The notes: generated by a model not told the origin, from the sequence alone. 64,000 bases of DNA from Silene conica (GCA_029255685.2 CM055312.2:50688202-50752201); one strand, 5' to 3'; numbered from the stretch's first letter, positions 27,085-39,628 are shown. Numbers and translations: made by a program.

Positions 27085-27405
27085 AACAAATCTTTTCGGT
27101 CTATGTTAACTAATTATTCCTTTCGGCCTATACTATTAGTCCCTAGGTCTCACATATACTGGTTGTCAACATTATAGGTGATTCCTAACGTCTAAGTCAC
27201 ATACCCTTCGGTCTTAGTAACTTAGCTGTCTTAAAACGTTAACTAATGCCCTTCCCTTATATTTCGATCCCCGGGTTGGTCATTACTAAGCATCTAACAA
27301 GTCTCCCTTCGATCTTATTGTAAGATATTGCACTTAATGTACAAAAACAGGTCTGATCATACACGACGTCGGTCGACCGACCATCTAATCCGGTCGATCG
27401 ACCAA
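27085..27405 (-). repeat. Element B 3' LTR, second visible piece
   Basis: It matches about 52,339-52,537 in B's 5' LTR at roughly 80-85% by eye, and continues to a pair of GGTCGACCGACC-type motifs (27,370-27,403). It ends with the duplicated target ACCAA of element A. Confidence 0.75.
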
Positions 27406-28887
27406 TGATAAGATTGAAACTAGCGGTCGTTATATGCACTAATTAACCTACCAAACAAATTATATAAAACCTAAACTAGACTCTACTAGACTCTAACAAA
27501 AGTAGTAAAGCGAAAGTCAAGGGTCGAACCCAAGAGAAGGGAAATAAACTAAAACTTGCTTAAATAAAAACTAAATGATAACTTAATGACAAACAAGGAC
27601 TAATGACAATTTAGTTATCAACAAAAAATGGCTATTAACACAAGTGGAAAACAATGAGGTAACATAATTGGGGAATCAATGATTGGAAACATTCAAATGA
27701 GTAATAAATGAGTAAAAGTTGGACTAGACAATATCACAAAAAAGTAGTGTGCAAAAAATCAATAGGAGAGAAATACCTGATGTAATCGTCACAAAGTCAC
27801 TAGACAAATGATTTGCTCGACTCTAACAACCCCTAATCTATCTATCCCTAACCAACATCTTAAGAAAATGAATCACACAACTAAACCTTATATGCAATTC
27901 CTTTAATTCTAACCCGAGTTATTAAACCATAACCCAAGATTACAACCAAGCAATGAAGATTAAACCAAAAGATGTGAAGAGAAACTAATCTTACTAACAT
28001 TAAACCATGAATGTAAGAAAAGTCATGTAATTTCCTACTCACAAGTATGTTTCATCTAAGCCAACTCAACATACAAACAAGCTTGCTTCAAATAACATTA
28101 AGTAAACTAAACCGATTACTTAACATATGCAATATCTAAACAACTAAGATGCAAGGGTGATCAATCCACACAATTAATTACTTAGAATATAAAATATAAA
28201 CTTAAGAAACAACATTAGATAAATGAAAAAGGTTCTAGAGTCTTACAAGGTCAAAGTCGGAGACTTTGATCGGAATTACACCAAGAGAAAGGAGATTAGC
28301 TCCTCATTAACAATTACAAGCTTAACAAATGAAGAAAGATTACAAGATTGTGCACTTAATTCAAGAGTAAGTGTAGGAGTTCTAATGATAAGATCCTCCC
28401 TCCTAACATTTCAGCCTTGGGTATATATGGGCTCACGAAACCCTAGGTCAACACTCTCAAAAGCTGAAAATAACGAAACTGGACAGTCGAAACCGCAGGC
28501 TGCGTCCCCAGCCGCAGGCCTGCGTCAGTCACCGCAGGCTGCGCCTTCTTCCGCAGGCTGCTGTTTCTTACGCAGCCTGCGTTTTTGACTGGGCTTGCAT
28601 TCTTCACTTCGTTTGTTCACAGAAGGTTCTATTCTTCAAAACTTTACTTCTCAAGCAAGATGGTTGGTTGATGTTGAAACTCATGCGCCATTCTTGAACC
28701 GTGGAACGATTTCCCTTGACCACCGGATCCCGATCAAAAATATAAACATGAAACAATGGTAAAAACGACACAAAACCGCACCTTAACCAAATACCAAATA
28801 CTTGACAACCCGTAACTAAAGACCCGTATTAAAAGACACGATTGTGATAAAATCACAATCTTAGACCGACACAAAACTCTACTATCA
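27406..28887 (-). repeat. Element A 3' LTR
   Basis: 1,482 bp, followed on its element-upstream side (28,888 on) by a purine-rich tract (AAGTGTGGGTGTATT on the minus strand). It contains the CGCAGGCTGCG motif cluster at 28,493-28,585 and a TATA-like CATATATAC on the minus strand at 28,421-28,429. Confidence 0.93.
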
Positions 28888-30170
28888 AATACACCCACAC
28901 TTAGACTTTTGCTAGTCCCGAGCAAAACCCGAAACAAGCATTTTCGAAAGTCAACAAGAAAGTGTAGGTGTATTGATCTCTCTTCCCTTACAACCCCCTT
29001 CTTATGACTCCCTCGACACAAACCACCTATTAAAAAGAAAAATCTAGACTCAATAGTTTGACATTCACTCTTCCCTCACTCGCCCTCCTTATGCCTTCCT
29101 CTACACAAGACACAACAAACCACCAACTCCGACTCGTCAACAAATCCACCATTCTTATAACTCCTATCACAAGATGGTCACCCTCACCTCATCCCGAGGT
29201 GAAAGCGAGGTGACCTCAAACATCCATCAAAAACATCATAACCTCCACTTATAATGCCCCTTATCACTCCATAATGCAAACTCGTGTTACTTGGTTGCCC
29301 CCAACATCCAACAATCGACAATCCAAGTACCACAAACGAAAAACCACCGATTGAGAACCAAAAATTTTCGACTCAAAAAGAAATTAAACCTATACCTAAC
29401 CTCCTTCCAAAACCTCCTTATCGCTCCCTTCTTGTCCCTCCATTTTTTTTCTTCATTCTCTCATTTTCCCTAAGGTGCCCTTTCGGGTTTTCACCTTAGC
29501 TTTTCCTTTCCTCTCGTGGTGGCTCGCAACTCAATTTTTCATTTTGCCCGGAATGCCCTTTCGGGTTTTCATTCTGTCCTCGGCCACCTTCCCAATTTTA
29601 CCTAGGCGCCCACCCTTGTGGGTTTTCACCTAGCCGGGATTCTCTCTCTCTTTTTTTTTTTTTTTTTTTTTTTTCATTTTTTTTACAAAAGAAAACATTA
29701 CATAAATACAAGCTTGAAGTTCTTCTCTTTTCATGTAAACCATCCCCCCAACACTTGAGTCAAACATTGTCCTCAATGTGTGAAGGTGCCAAATTCTTTC
29801 TTTCACAAACCGGGGGGTTGGGAGCTACTTGTGCTCTTCCTCCCCCGCCTTTCACCCTGGCGCTCTCTCACTTGTCTCACCCGGCCCATGCTTTGGTTGA
29901 GTTGGTCTTGGGTGAGATGAGGTTGGTAGGTGGGATCGTTTGGGTAGAGAGTCATTCCAAAAAGCCCTTGCACAAGCCCAAGAGTGTCCTCTTAGGTTTG
30001 TGCATCCTCATATGAATCATCAAGGTATTGGTCATACCTCTCATTTTGCATGCCGAAATGGGAGGTGGCCTCCGCTCTCCAAGCGTTTTGGTCTTCCCAC
30101 ATCTTTTGTTGGTCCCTCCAACGCTTATCTTGTACTTGTTGCCAAGCAAGAGATTCTTGTTGGTGCCGGT
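28888..30170 (-). other. Element A 3' non-coding region with hairpin series
   Basis: No gene is visible here. It holds four predicted stem-loops of similar build (29,176-29,215, 29,470-29,499, 29,549-29,576 and 29,602-29,633), a poly-T tract (about 29,650-29,675) and low-complexity sequence. Confidence 0.6.
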
Positions 30171-31383
30171 GCATCTACGAAATCATCCGGTTTTGCTCCT
30201 CCTCGGCCTCCTTCACGGCTCTGATCTTATGCTCAATGGAGGCAATCCTCCATTTGTCCAATTCACTCAACCTTGGCTCTTGTTGTTGTTGCCAAGAGTA
30301 TGAGCTCTCAACTTTGCCGCTTATGCCTTGGAGAGCTTGTCGGGTACTCTCAAAATGATTTAACATTTGTTGTTGCCAAGGTGCCAAGGGCGGGTTTGTA
30401 GACCCTCCGACATCCGACATTTTCGTGTCTTCCATGTGAGAGTAACCACCCGACATCCGATTGGGAGAGTCCTCAATTGGTACAATTTCCATTCCTCCCT
30501 CATTACGCTCCCTCCTAAACGCTTCCCGAGAAACACTAGATCTCCTCCCTTCCCTTTCATTTCCTCTTTGTTCTCCTCCTTCAAGGGTAGGGTCAATTTT
30601 GCACAAGAAGTCTCGAGCTCGGACCCCACTTGGAATAGGTCTCTCCGACGGAAGACGGAGAAAAGGTAATCCATCCTTGCCAAGCCAAAAACCCCCTAAA
30701 GGTGATAGACAAGTGATTCGGAACATGTTGCACTCTTGAAGTGCATGCCCATTGTAATAGCAAATCCCCTTGGCTTCATTGATAGATTGATTGGCGGGAA
30801 TTTGGCCCTCAAAGTGCCAGAAAAAGAAGGTAACAAGGCCTCCGTTGTTAACGTCCCCCCCCCCCCCGAACTCTTTAATTTATGCTTGAGACAAGCATCC
30901 ATGAACATTTTCGCCCAATTCGGGACTCCGCTCCCCTCCGGAAGCATACTCCATAAGCAAATCTTTATCTTATCATTAACCTTGGTAGGTTCCCCCACCG
31001 AAAAGAAAAGACTAACAATAAAACGTGCTATGATGCGGAGAGGGGGGTTGGTGATGGAGGAGACCTTATCATCTTTGGTGGTGAAGGAAGATCCGGTGAG
31101 CCCTAACCAAAGGTCATCGGGGGTGCGCCTAATGGAAGGAATGAAAGAAGGTGGTTTGGATATTTTGAGGATTTCCCGGACCTCCGAGAGAGTGCACTCA
31201 TGCCAAGAACCGCTTAATCGGAACCTAAAATTATTATCCTCACCCTCCTCAACATCAAGCTCGGTTAGGGTTGAGAGAAACTCATAGGTATAAGACCGGT
31301 AAGTGGTGTCCCAAGTATCATTTTCTAGGTAGGCTTCGAGCCGCTACTTTGGTAATTACTAGATTTTGTACAAGTATATAAGA

Positions 31384-31790
31384 ATGGATTCACCAGATTT
31401 GGAGGAATTAGATGTTGTAGCTGAATATGAGGCTCAAATTCTTAGGAAAAGTAGTACCAAAAAATTTGTTATGGCTTTGCTATTTTTGCTTCTCTCAATT
31501 CTGTTCTTCTTGGTTATGGTAATTTTCTGTTTTTACTATTTTTTATTACTTTTGTTAATGTAATTATGTTGATTTGTTTGATAATGTATTAATGTGTTGA
31601 TTTTTTGATTAATTATGAAGTCTGTAACATAGTGTAGGAGTTACAGGATGCTGACATTGTATTGTACATTTGTACATATTGTTAATGTATGATATAATTA
31701 TTTTTTGTCAGTCCTTGAACTTTTCAGGTTTCCGGTGCATGGCACACTCCTTGTTATTTGAAATTCAAGTTTCTTAATGGCTCGAGTTAG
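31384..31790 (+). CDS. Candidate two-exon small membrane peptide inside the CACTA-type element
   Basis: The proposed exons are 31,384-31,518 (45 codons) and 31,728-31,790 (20 codons plus stop), with a GTAATT donor at 31,519 and a TTTTCAG acceptor ending at 31,727 that keep the frame. The product would be 65 aa: an acidic start (MDSPDLEELDVVAEYEAQ), a short basic stretch (LRKSSTKK) and one hydrophobic segment at about residues 28-46, then a short tail. This looks like a captured piece of a host gene for a type II-like small membrane protein. I do not recognise the family. It could be chance, since the only support is the frame-preserving splice sites and the plausible topology. Confidence 0.35.
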
Positions 31791-31939
31791 TTTGAAGTTC
31801 CTCTAGAATTATATATGTACATTGTTTTGAGAACGGAAGTGTATATATATTGGTTTTGTAATTAATTATTATCTTAATTAAAAATTTTACATTTACCCAA
31901 AAATATATTATTGGAATATATTTTTTTTTTAAAATTTTA

Positions 31940-32230
31940 ATTGAGCAACGACAACGGTTGTTAAAATGAACCGTTGCCTTTTATATACATAAGGCAACGG
32001 TTGCTGTTAATAACCGTTGCCAAAAACAACTTTTGGCAACGGTTACTAACAACAACCGTTGCCAAAAATAACTTTTGGCAACGGTCAGTAATAGCAACCG
32101 TTGCCAAAAATAACTTTTGGCAACGGTTGAAAACCGTTGCCGTAGGTGGTCGTTTAAGGCAACGCCCCGATTTACAACGGTCGTGGAACCGTTGCCATAA
32201 GTGCTTTTTGACCGTTGCCAAATGACATTT
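31940..32230. repeat. Subterminal inverted-word array of the CACTA-type element
   Basis: At least five hairpin-forming pairs of GGCAACGGTT and AACCGTTGCC, separated by near-identical AAAA(A/T)AACTTTT spacers. Confidence 0.85.
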
Positions 32231-32479
32231 CTGTACTAGTGTAAGAAGTTAAAGGGTGATGTCGAAAAGGCCTAGGTCCCTCAAGGTGGTAGGGCAAAGG
32301 AATTTCGTGGATACAACATGTTGAGGTTTTGGTGGAAAAAATTTGTTCCAAATCTTAAGGGCTGCCGCATTCAAACCCTCATGACCCGCAAACACCACTT
32401 CATCCTCCTCCACGGGATCCTCCACCGCGGCTCTTTTCTGTCCCTTCCCTCTAAACAACTTTGATAACTTGGGGGCCAT

Positions 32480-33608
32480 TTGCGAAAGATAGAACTTTTA
32501 CAACTTGAAAAATACCACTCAAAAAAGGTTTTTCACTCTAAGAGGCAAACCAACAAACACTTGGTATGCAAGACTTTGGAAAACAGTTTGGGATTGTGTT
32601 TGTTGACGGCTTCCTCTATCTCACCCAGAAAATATGTTTTACCACAACAACAAGATGACTAAACAACAATTAAAAACCAAAAATCAATCCTAAAATTGAT
32701 TTCTAGACTAACTTTTGATGAAAATTGTTAAGAGGGTGTAAAAGTATTTATACCTTCCCTAATTTGCACCAAAGTAGTGAGAGGAGTTGATAGAACCTTG
32801 CTAGAACCCGATTGAACCTTGAATCCGTTGGTAAACCTTGAGATTGAAGGAGAAAAAATCTAGGGTTTTGGTTAGGTTTTTGATTTTTGGGTTTGATGGT
32901 GTGAGTGGTTGATTTTGTTGCTGTACAAGCTTAAGAAATTGGTGATGGTTGATTGATTATTGAAGCCTTGAGTTAGGATGATGAAGTATGTGGTAGATGA
33001 AGATGTTGGTGAAGGGTTTTGAAGTTTGAATGTGTTTTGGAGTTGTGAAGGAAATCTGAAAGTTGAATAATGGGGAAGGGGATTGAGGACACGAGATAAG
33101 AAGGAAAAAAAATCAATATCCCGTGAGAACCGCAGGCTGCGTAAAATTACGCAGGCCTGCGTCATACACCGCAGGCTGCGGTAAATCACGCAGGCTGCGG
33201 TTTTGACTGTTTTCTGATTTTTTTCTTTGCCTCAAAATCAACCTGCACCGCAAGCTGCGTTGTAGCAGGCAGCCTGCGCCCCTCGCTGGTTTTTTTCTTC
33301 AGTTTTCCTCCCTCTTTTTCACATGGTTCAACTTCTCACCTCACTCCGTTACTTAGCCAAAACACGGGATCACTTTCTTTTCCTTCTTGACATCAACGTT
33401 CTTCACACACTTTGCCATACCTCTCACAAGTTTAAATTATCTTAACACACGTATTAGTAACTTCAAGTTGTTTGTAAGGAAACGAACACAAAAACAAAAT
33501 TCTTAAAACGGGAAATGCATGAAATTACAGCTTGAAAAAAGGGATGGAATATTTACAAACTTTTGCCGTTATTTATTGTCGATGGCTCGACTTGATGCTT
33601 CTTGCTTG
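32480..33608 (-). other. Element A spacer between integrase and accessory region
   Basis: No gene is visible. It holds a second cluster of the CGCAGGCTGCG motif family at 33,129-33,282. Confidence 0.6.
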
Positions 33609-33609
33609 T

Positions 33610-34720
33610 CAACTTTCATAGACGGGGTCTTCCAATTGAACTTCTTCCCCTCCCATGTCTTGTATTCCTTCATGGTAAGCTTTAATTCGTTGTCCATTCA
33701 CCTTGATTAATCTTCCCGAGTTGGGATCCTCCGCATCCACCGCTCCATGAGGATGCACCTTCTTCACAACATAAGGACCAAACCATCGGGACCTCAACTT
33801 GCCTGCAAAAAGCTTAAACCTATTTTGAAATACAAGAACCTTGTCGTTTTCCTTGAAACTCCTTCGGGCAATCATCTTGTCGTGCCACACTCTTGCCTTT
33901 TCCTTGTAGAGGGCCGCGTTATCATAGGAATCCAACCAGAGCTCCTCCATCTCTTGAATTTGCAATTTGCGGTGCAACCCCGCCTCATCTATGCTTTGAT
34001 TGAATGATTTGATCGCCCAATAGGCTTTGTGTTCAACTTCAACCGGCAAGTGACATGTCTTTCCATAAATGAGGCGATATGGAGACATGCCAATTGAAGT
34101 TTTGTAGGCCGTGTGGTATGCCCACAAAGCATCAGACAACCTTTTACTCCAATCCTTCCGGTCCGGGTTCACCGTTTTCTCAAGGATTCCTTTGATTTCG
34201 TGATTTGATACTTCCGCTTGTCCGTTGGTTTGAGGGTGGTAAGCGGTGGAGATCTTGTGGATGACTCCATACTTCTTTAATAAGCCTCGAATGATTCGAT
34301 TGCAGAAATGTGTGCCCCGATCACTTATGATTGCCCTAGGATATCCAAATCTTGAGAAGATAAAGCTTTGGATGAAGCTAGAAACGGTTTTTGCATCATC
34401 TACTCTTGTGGGGATTGCTTCCACCCACTTGGACACGTAATCAACCGCAAGTAAGATGTAGATGTACCCACTTGAATTCGGGAATGGTCCCATAAAATCT
34501 ATGCCCCACACATCAAAAATCTCGCAAAAGAGGATAGGTTGTTGGGGTATCTCATTCCGTCGAGAGATATTCCCGCACCTTTGGCAACGATCGCAAGACT
34601 TCACATAAGCTTGGGCATCCTGAAAAATACTTGGCCAATAGAAACCACATTCCAAGATTTTTCGGGCGGTTCTTTGCGGACCAAAGTGTCCCCCACAAGC
34701 ATATTCATGGCAATGTCAAA
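33610..34720 (-). pseudogene. pol: Element A integrase region
   Basis: Zinc-binding region CDRCQRCG, the catalytic core with [29 protein letters not shown] and [20 protein letters not shown], and the C-terminal [18 protein letters not shown] block, all typical of Athila/Tat integrases. No chromodomain is present, as expected for this lineage. Confidence 0.9.
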
Positions 34721-34919
34721 GAATTGAGGGCACTTCTACATCCGGAATGCAACAGCGAACGATATTATCTTGACACATCTTCCACAAGTACGGATCGTCC
34801 CAAATGAAATATCGGGCATTCTTTTTAATCTTATCTCTTTGGCTTGAGGATAAGGTAGTTAGAAGCCTTTTGGTCACGATATAATTTACAAGATTTGCAT
34901 ACCATGGCTCAATAGCTCT

Positions 34920-36320
34920 CAACCCATAAAGTGACTCATGGGGTAGACTTCCATCAACCACTCCCATCTTCCTTGACAAATCCTCATTGATGTGAGCCTA
35001 CTGAAATGATCGGCCACAACATTTGCACTCCCTTCTTTGTCCTTGATTTCAACATCAAACTCGCGCAACAAGAGCACCCATCTCATTAGCCTAGCTTTGG
35101 TGTCCTTCTTGTCTACAAGTTGTCTTATAGCTTTGTGATCGGTGTAGATGACAACCTTGGCTCCCAAAAGATAAGACCGGAACTTTTCAATAACATACAC
35201 CACCGCCAAGAATTCCTTCTCCGTAGTGTTGTAGTTCCGTTGAGCATCGTTTAATAGCGAGGAGGCATATTGAATTACATGTGCCACCTTTCCTTCTCTT
35301 TGGCCTAGAATTGCGCCAAGAGCATAGTCGCTAGCATCCGTCATTATCTCGAAAGGGAGGTCCCATCTCGGAGCTTGAATAATGGGTTCCGTCACCAACC
35401 CTTTCCTTCAAAGCATCATAAGCCAACCTACAAGCATCATCGAAAACAAACTCCACATCCTTGTGCAAGAGCTTGCACAAGGGGTAAGCAATTTTTGAAA
35501 TGTTTTTAATGAACCTTCGGTAGAAGCCCGCATGTCCTAGGAACGACCTTATATCTCGAGTATTAGTGGGATATGGCAAAGTTTTTATCACCTCCACCTT
35601 CGCCACATCCACATCAATCCCTCTTTTCGATACTATGTGTCCGAACACGATGCCACTTTTAACCATGAAATGACATTTTTCTGAGTTCAACACAAGGTGT
35701 GACTCCGTGCATCGTGATAGGACCATAGTTAGGTGGTCCAACCATGCATCAAATTTGTCTCCATGGACGGTGAAATCATCCATGAAGACCTCTAAAACTC
35801 TTTCCACAAGATCCGAAAAAAGACTCATCATACATCTTTGAAAGGTACCCGGAGCATTGCATAGCCCGAAAGGCATCCTCCGGTATGCATATGTTCCAAA
35901 GGGGCACGTAAACGTTGTTTTTGATTGGTCCTCCGGCTTAATTGGGATTTGAAAATATCCGGAGTAGCCATCCAAAAAACAATAATACTCTCTTCCCCCA
36001 ACCTTTCTAGCATTTGATCTAGGAAGGGCAAGGGGTAATGGTCTTTGAAGGTCACAACGTTGAGGCGGCGATAATCGATGCAAACTCTCCACCCGATTTG
36101 AATCCGAGTGGGGATTAAGGCTCCTTCTTTGCCTTCGATTACCGTCACCCCGCCCTTTTTGGGTACACACTGAGTGGGACTTACCTATTGCGAGTCGCTA
36201 ATGGGGTAGATGATTCTGATTTGGAGTAGCTTGATGATTTCTTCTTTCACAACGTCCATCATTGGAGGATTCAATCTCCTTTGCGGTTGTCGAACCGGCT
36301 TCGCTTCTCCTTCTAAACGA
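34920..36320 (-). pseudogene. pol: Element A reverse transcriptase and RNase H region
   Basis: The reverse transcriptase shows CFLDGYSGYFQIPI, MPFGLCNAPGTFQRCM and the catalytic EVFMDDFTVHGD. RNase H shows EIMTDASDYALGAILGQ, VIYTDHKAIRQL and ANVVADHFSRL. FMDDF and SGYFQI are usual in Athila elements. Confidence 0.9.
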
Positions 36321-36639
36321 ATTTTGTGCATACAAATGCTTGGGCTTATCCCCTTGAGATCCGCAATACTCCACCCAAAAGCGCCTTTGTACCTTTGCAA
36401 AACCTCCACAAACCTTTTCTCTTGGTCTCCCTCGAGTTTGTTTGAAATTATAAGAGGTAGGGTACTTTCTTCACCAAGAAAAATGTATTTCAAATGATCG
36501 GGAAGTGGCTTGAGATTGGGGGTGGGTGGTTTTATAGTGGAGGGTAGTGGTCTTTCAAGGGAGGCCTCTAAGGGAATGAACCTGGTTTGGAAGGGTTGGT
36601 GTTCTTGGAAAATAATTTGTTGTGGGGAGTTCAGTGAAT

Positions 36640-37390
36640 AACGCAGGCTGCCTTGGACACCGCAGGCTGCGCTAGAAGAAACCGCAGGCTGCGTTGTATA
36701 CCGCAGGGCTGCGTCTGTGGCCGCAGGTTGCGTCCCGAGCCGCAGGCTGCGGTTTGCACTGCTTTCTTCAGCCGATTCTTCTTCCTTAGTTTCTTCTAAA
36801 GGCTCTTCCTCCTCCATTGCTGGGATAGTTTCCTGCACATCATTAGACAACAGGAAATGCAACCCTTCCTCCTTGACATTGTTAGCGAGGGCCACTTCAA
36901 GAGGCCTCCTATGACAAAGTTTATAAACTTGATTTGATAATGGCTCAATGACATCCAGAAAGTAACAAAAGCTCAAATCATCGGTTCTTTTCATTGACTT
37001 ATACACATTGTATTTTATGATGTTTCCTTCAAATTCCATTGTTAAGTTGCCATCATACATGTCAAGCTTGGTCTTAGATGTTCTCATGAAAGGTCTTCCT
37101 AGCAAGAGGGGTGTAGCCTTGGAATCCGGCTCCATGTCTAGAACATAGAAATCGGCCGGGAACATAAATTTGTCAACTTCTACTATAACATCCTCAACAA
37201 AGCCTTTGGGGTGAATTATTGACCGGTCCGCCAATTGAATGACGTCATTGGACTTAGACAAATTAAAGGGGGGTAACTCTAAAGTCTCATACACGGAGTA
37301 AGGCATGACATTTATGGAGGACCCCGAGTCTAACATGGCTCTAGCAAAAGATTCACCCTTAATGGAGCACGGTATAGTTAGCATGTCCGA
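36640..37390 (-). pseudogene. Element A protease region and variable linker
   Basis: A retropepsin-like domain with AMLDSGSSINVMPYSVYE and, later, LLLGRPFMRTSKTKLDM. It is followed by an acidic and low-complexity linker that contains the third CGCAGGCTGCG motif cluster (36,642-36,752) within coding sequence. Confidence 0.85.
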
Positions 37391-37469
37391 ATCATCACAT
37401 TTTTCGGGAAGGTTTCTTTTGAAAATTGCCGAGACATGCTCACTAACCGTGACTCTCTCAACTCCTTAT

Positions 37470-39450
37470 CTTGGGTTCCGTTTAGGGGTACAAAGTTCTT
37501 TGAGGAACTTTGCATACCTAGGAACGGATTTGATAATAGTAAAGAGAGGGATGTTGACCTCACATTTCCTAAAAGTTTCATAAAGATCGGAGTCTTTATC
37601 AATCCTTTTAGGATTTGTGAGAGCACTTGGGAATGGTACCTCCGGTTCAAGGTCCTTTGAGAGATTCCCCAAAGTGTCATTTGCTTTCTTCCGGGGCTCC
37701 TTACCTACTTCCTTGGTTGGTGGAGTGTTGGTGTCCACCTCCTTCTCCTTTCCTTTTGAGGATGTTTCAACTCTTGGAGTGACCTCTAGTTCCTCCTCCA
37801 CCTCTTCGATTTCTTCAATTACCCTTTCCTTGGACTTAGCTCTTGTCTTCTTGGGAGGGGTGTCTAGAGTTCTTCCCTTCCTCAAGGTCATGGCACTAGC
37901 ATTTTTCCGAGGAGGAGGGAGAGTGGTGGAAGGAATTGAAGAGGAATATCTTTGATTGTTCTTTGCCATCCCTTCGGAAATTTGCCCCATTTGATTCTCA
38001 AGGTTTGTAAACCTTGCATCATTCATGGTTTTCTCATTTGTTGACCTCTTGTCGGATTCCGCTTGTCCTTTCAAAAGGGCCTTGAGCATCTCTTTCATGG
38101 ACATGTCTTCTTCGTTGGCCTTTTGTGAAGTATTGCCTTGATTTCCACCATTGGGTGGTCATTGAAAATTTGTGTTTCATTGAAAGTTTGTTCCTTGTTG
38201 ATTTTGTCCTTGATCCCTCAAGTGGTTGAATTGTCCATTTACAAAACTCTTTGATTTATCCCCTCCCCAACTAAAGTGTGGGTGATCTCATGTGCCTATG
38301 TTGTAAGTGGCTCCACTTGGGTCATATTTGTAGTACCCACCACCGGAGGGGTTCCTTGAGTTGTAGTGTCCTTGTCCCATTGCACTTACATTTTCCACCC
38401 CGACATCCTCCTCTTGCATGATAGGACAAATCTCTACCGGGTGAGGACCTTGGCAAAAGGAACATTAAACTTGGCCACCTTGGCTTCCACCATCTCCTTG
38501 TGAGCCTACCAACATGTTGGCTACAAGAAGCTTGAGTTCTTCCACACTTTTCTCAAGTTTTGAATTTGTTGAAGAAGACCTCCTATGGCGGAAGTATTCT
38601 TTGTAGCTTGACGGGACCTTCCATGCATTCTTGTACTAGCGGCGAGCCTCTCAATGAGCTCATTAGCCTCCACCACCGAATAATTTTCCAATCCTCCACC
38701 GGTGGTGGAGTTGACCATCCGTTGGTCTTGCTCGTTTAGGCCATCATAAAAATGAACAAGCAAATCATTTCCACTCAAGCCATGGTATGGGCATTGAGCT
38801 ACAAGCTTCTTATATCTCTCCCGGTACTCATACATGGTCTCCCCACTCCCTTGCTCAATAGATGTTATCGCCTTCTTGGCATGATTGTGGCGGGAGTCCG
38901 GGTAGTATTTCTCTAAGAAGGCCGCTTTCATATCCGTCCATGTGCTTATGATGCCCGGAGGTAGATAATATAGCCAATCCTTCGCGGCATCGTGTAGAGA
39001 AAAGGGAGAAGCCCACAACTTAAATTGATCCTCGGATACTACGGTAGGAATGGTGCCTTGGCACATCATGTGAAATTCCGCTAGATGTCGGTTTGGATCA
39101 TTGCCCGCTAAACCATAGAACTTGGGAAGGTTGTGGATGAAATAACCCTTCAATTCAAAGGTTCCGTTGGCCCCCATTGGTGGATATGTGATGCATGATG
39201 GTTTTTCCCCATAATTCCGAGCACGAAGCTCTCTAATAGTTCTCGTGTCGTTTGCCATTCTTGGGTATTCAACTTCAATTGGGTCAATCTCTATTGGTGA
39301 GGGTGAGTTCTCAATGGATGTGTAGCTACTTGGTGGGCTTGCTTCCTCCTCTCGATGGTTACGGTGGTAGAAGGGGTTCGAGAAGAGCCACGAATAAGCC
39401 GCACTTTCCTCTAATTCAACGTTGGTATCCCCTTCTTGTGACCTAGGCAT
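37470..39450 (-). pseudogene. gag: Element A gag region
   Basis: The start near 39,450 reads MPRSQEGDTNVELEE. The capsid-type domain (FYGLAGNDPNRHLAEFHMMC, FLEKYYPDSRHNHAKKAI) is characteristic of Athila gag. The C-terminal part has a coiled-coil-like segment and the ASAMTLRKGRTLDTPPKK block before the protease. Confidence 0.88.
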
Positions 39451-39610
39451 AAGCTCAAAACACTACACACTAAACAAAACTAATTAGAACTACCAGTTAC
39501 TTACAAAGATAAACCATATTGACTAATAATGATTAAAAACAAATAAAGAAAACACAACTAAAAGTTCAACACAACAACAAAACACAAACAAGCTTTAGCT
39601 ATGTTGCCCT

Positions 39611-39628
39611 TCCCCGGTAACGGCGCCA
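39611..39628 (-). other. Primer-binding site of element A, tRNA-Asp type
   Basis: The minus strand reads TGGCGCCGTTACCGGGGA, five bases inside the 5' LTR. This primer site is diagnostic for Athila and its relatives. Confidence 0.92.

Larger units (their letters stand above)
31356..32241. mobile_element. CACTA-type (En/Spm) non-autonomous DNA transposon
   Basis: The right end reads ...CTGTACTAGTG, i.e. CACTAGTACAG inward, the CACTA signature, followed by TAA that may be the 3-bp duplication (TAA also at 31,353-31,355). The right 300 bp are a dense subterminal array of GGCAACGGTT/AACCGTTGCC words in alternating orientation, as CACTA elements have for transposase binding. The left end is not a clean CACTA and is placed only approximately. 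No transposase was seen. A candidate two-exon gene fragment lies inside. Confidence 0.7.
30170..32480 (-). pseudogene. Element A extra region downstream of pol (Athila accessory gene)
   Basis: On the minus strand a coding region begins near 32,479 with MAPKLSKLFRGKGQKRAA, a basic start, and further recognisable coding stretches (for example YRSYTYEFLSTLTELD and PNWAKMFMDACLKHKL) follow on the other side of the CACTA-type insertion. The last part is hydrophilic and Gln-rich. The position, between integrase and 3' LTR, is that of the env-like or accessory gene of Athila elements. I see no signal peptide or clear membrane anchor, so an envelope role is not supported. Function unknown; broken. 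Confidence 0.6.

Noticed and set aside
28493-28585. Regularly repeated GC-rich words resembling a CRISPR array
   Set aside because: Repeats are 11-13 bp, spacing is irregular, the sequence is eukaryotic, and the same cluster occurs elsewhere in the same retroelement.
30175-30739. Plus-strand frames opposite the accessory region of element A
   Set aside because: They are shadows of the minus-strand coding sequence and show no domain.
33519-33710. Short plus-strand frame near the integrase end of element A
   Set aside because: It overlaps the minus-strand integrase coding end and has no similarity.
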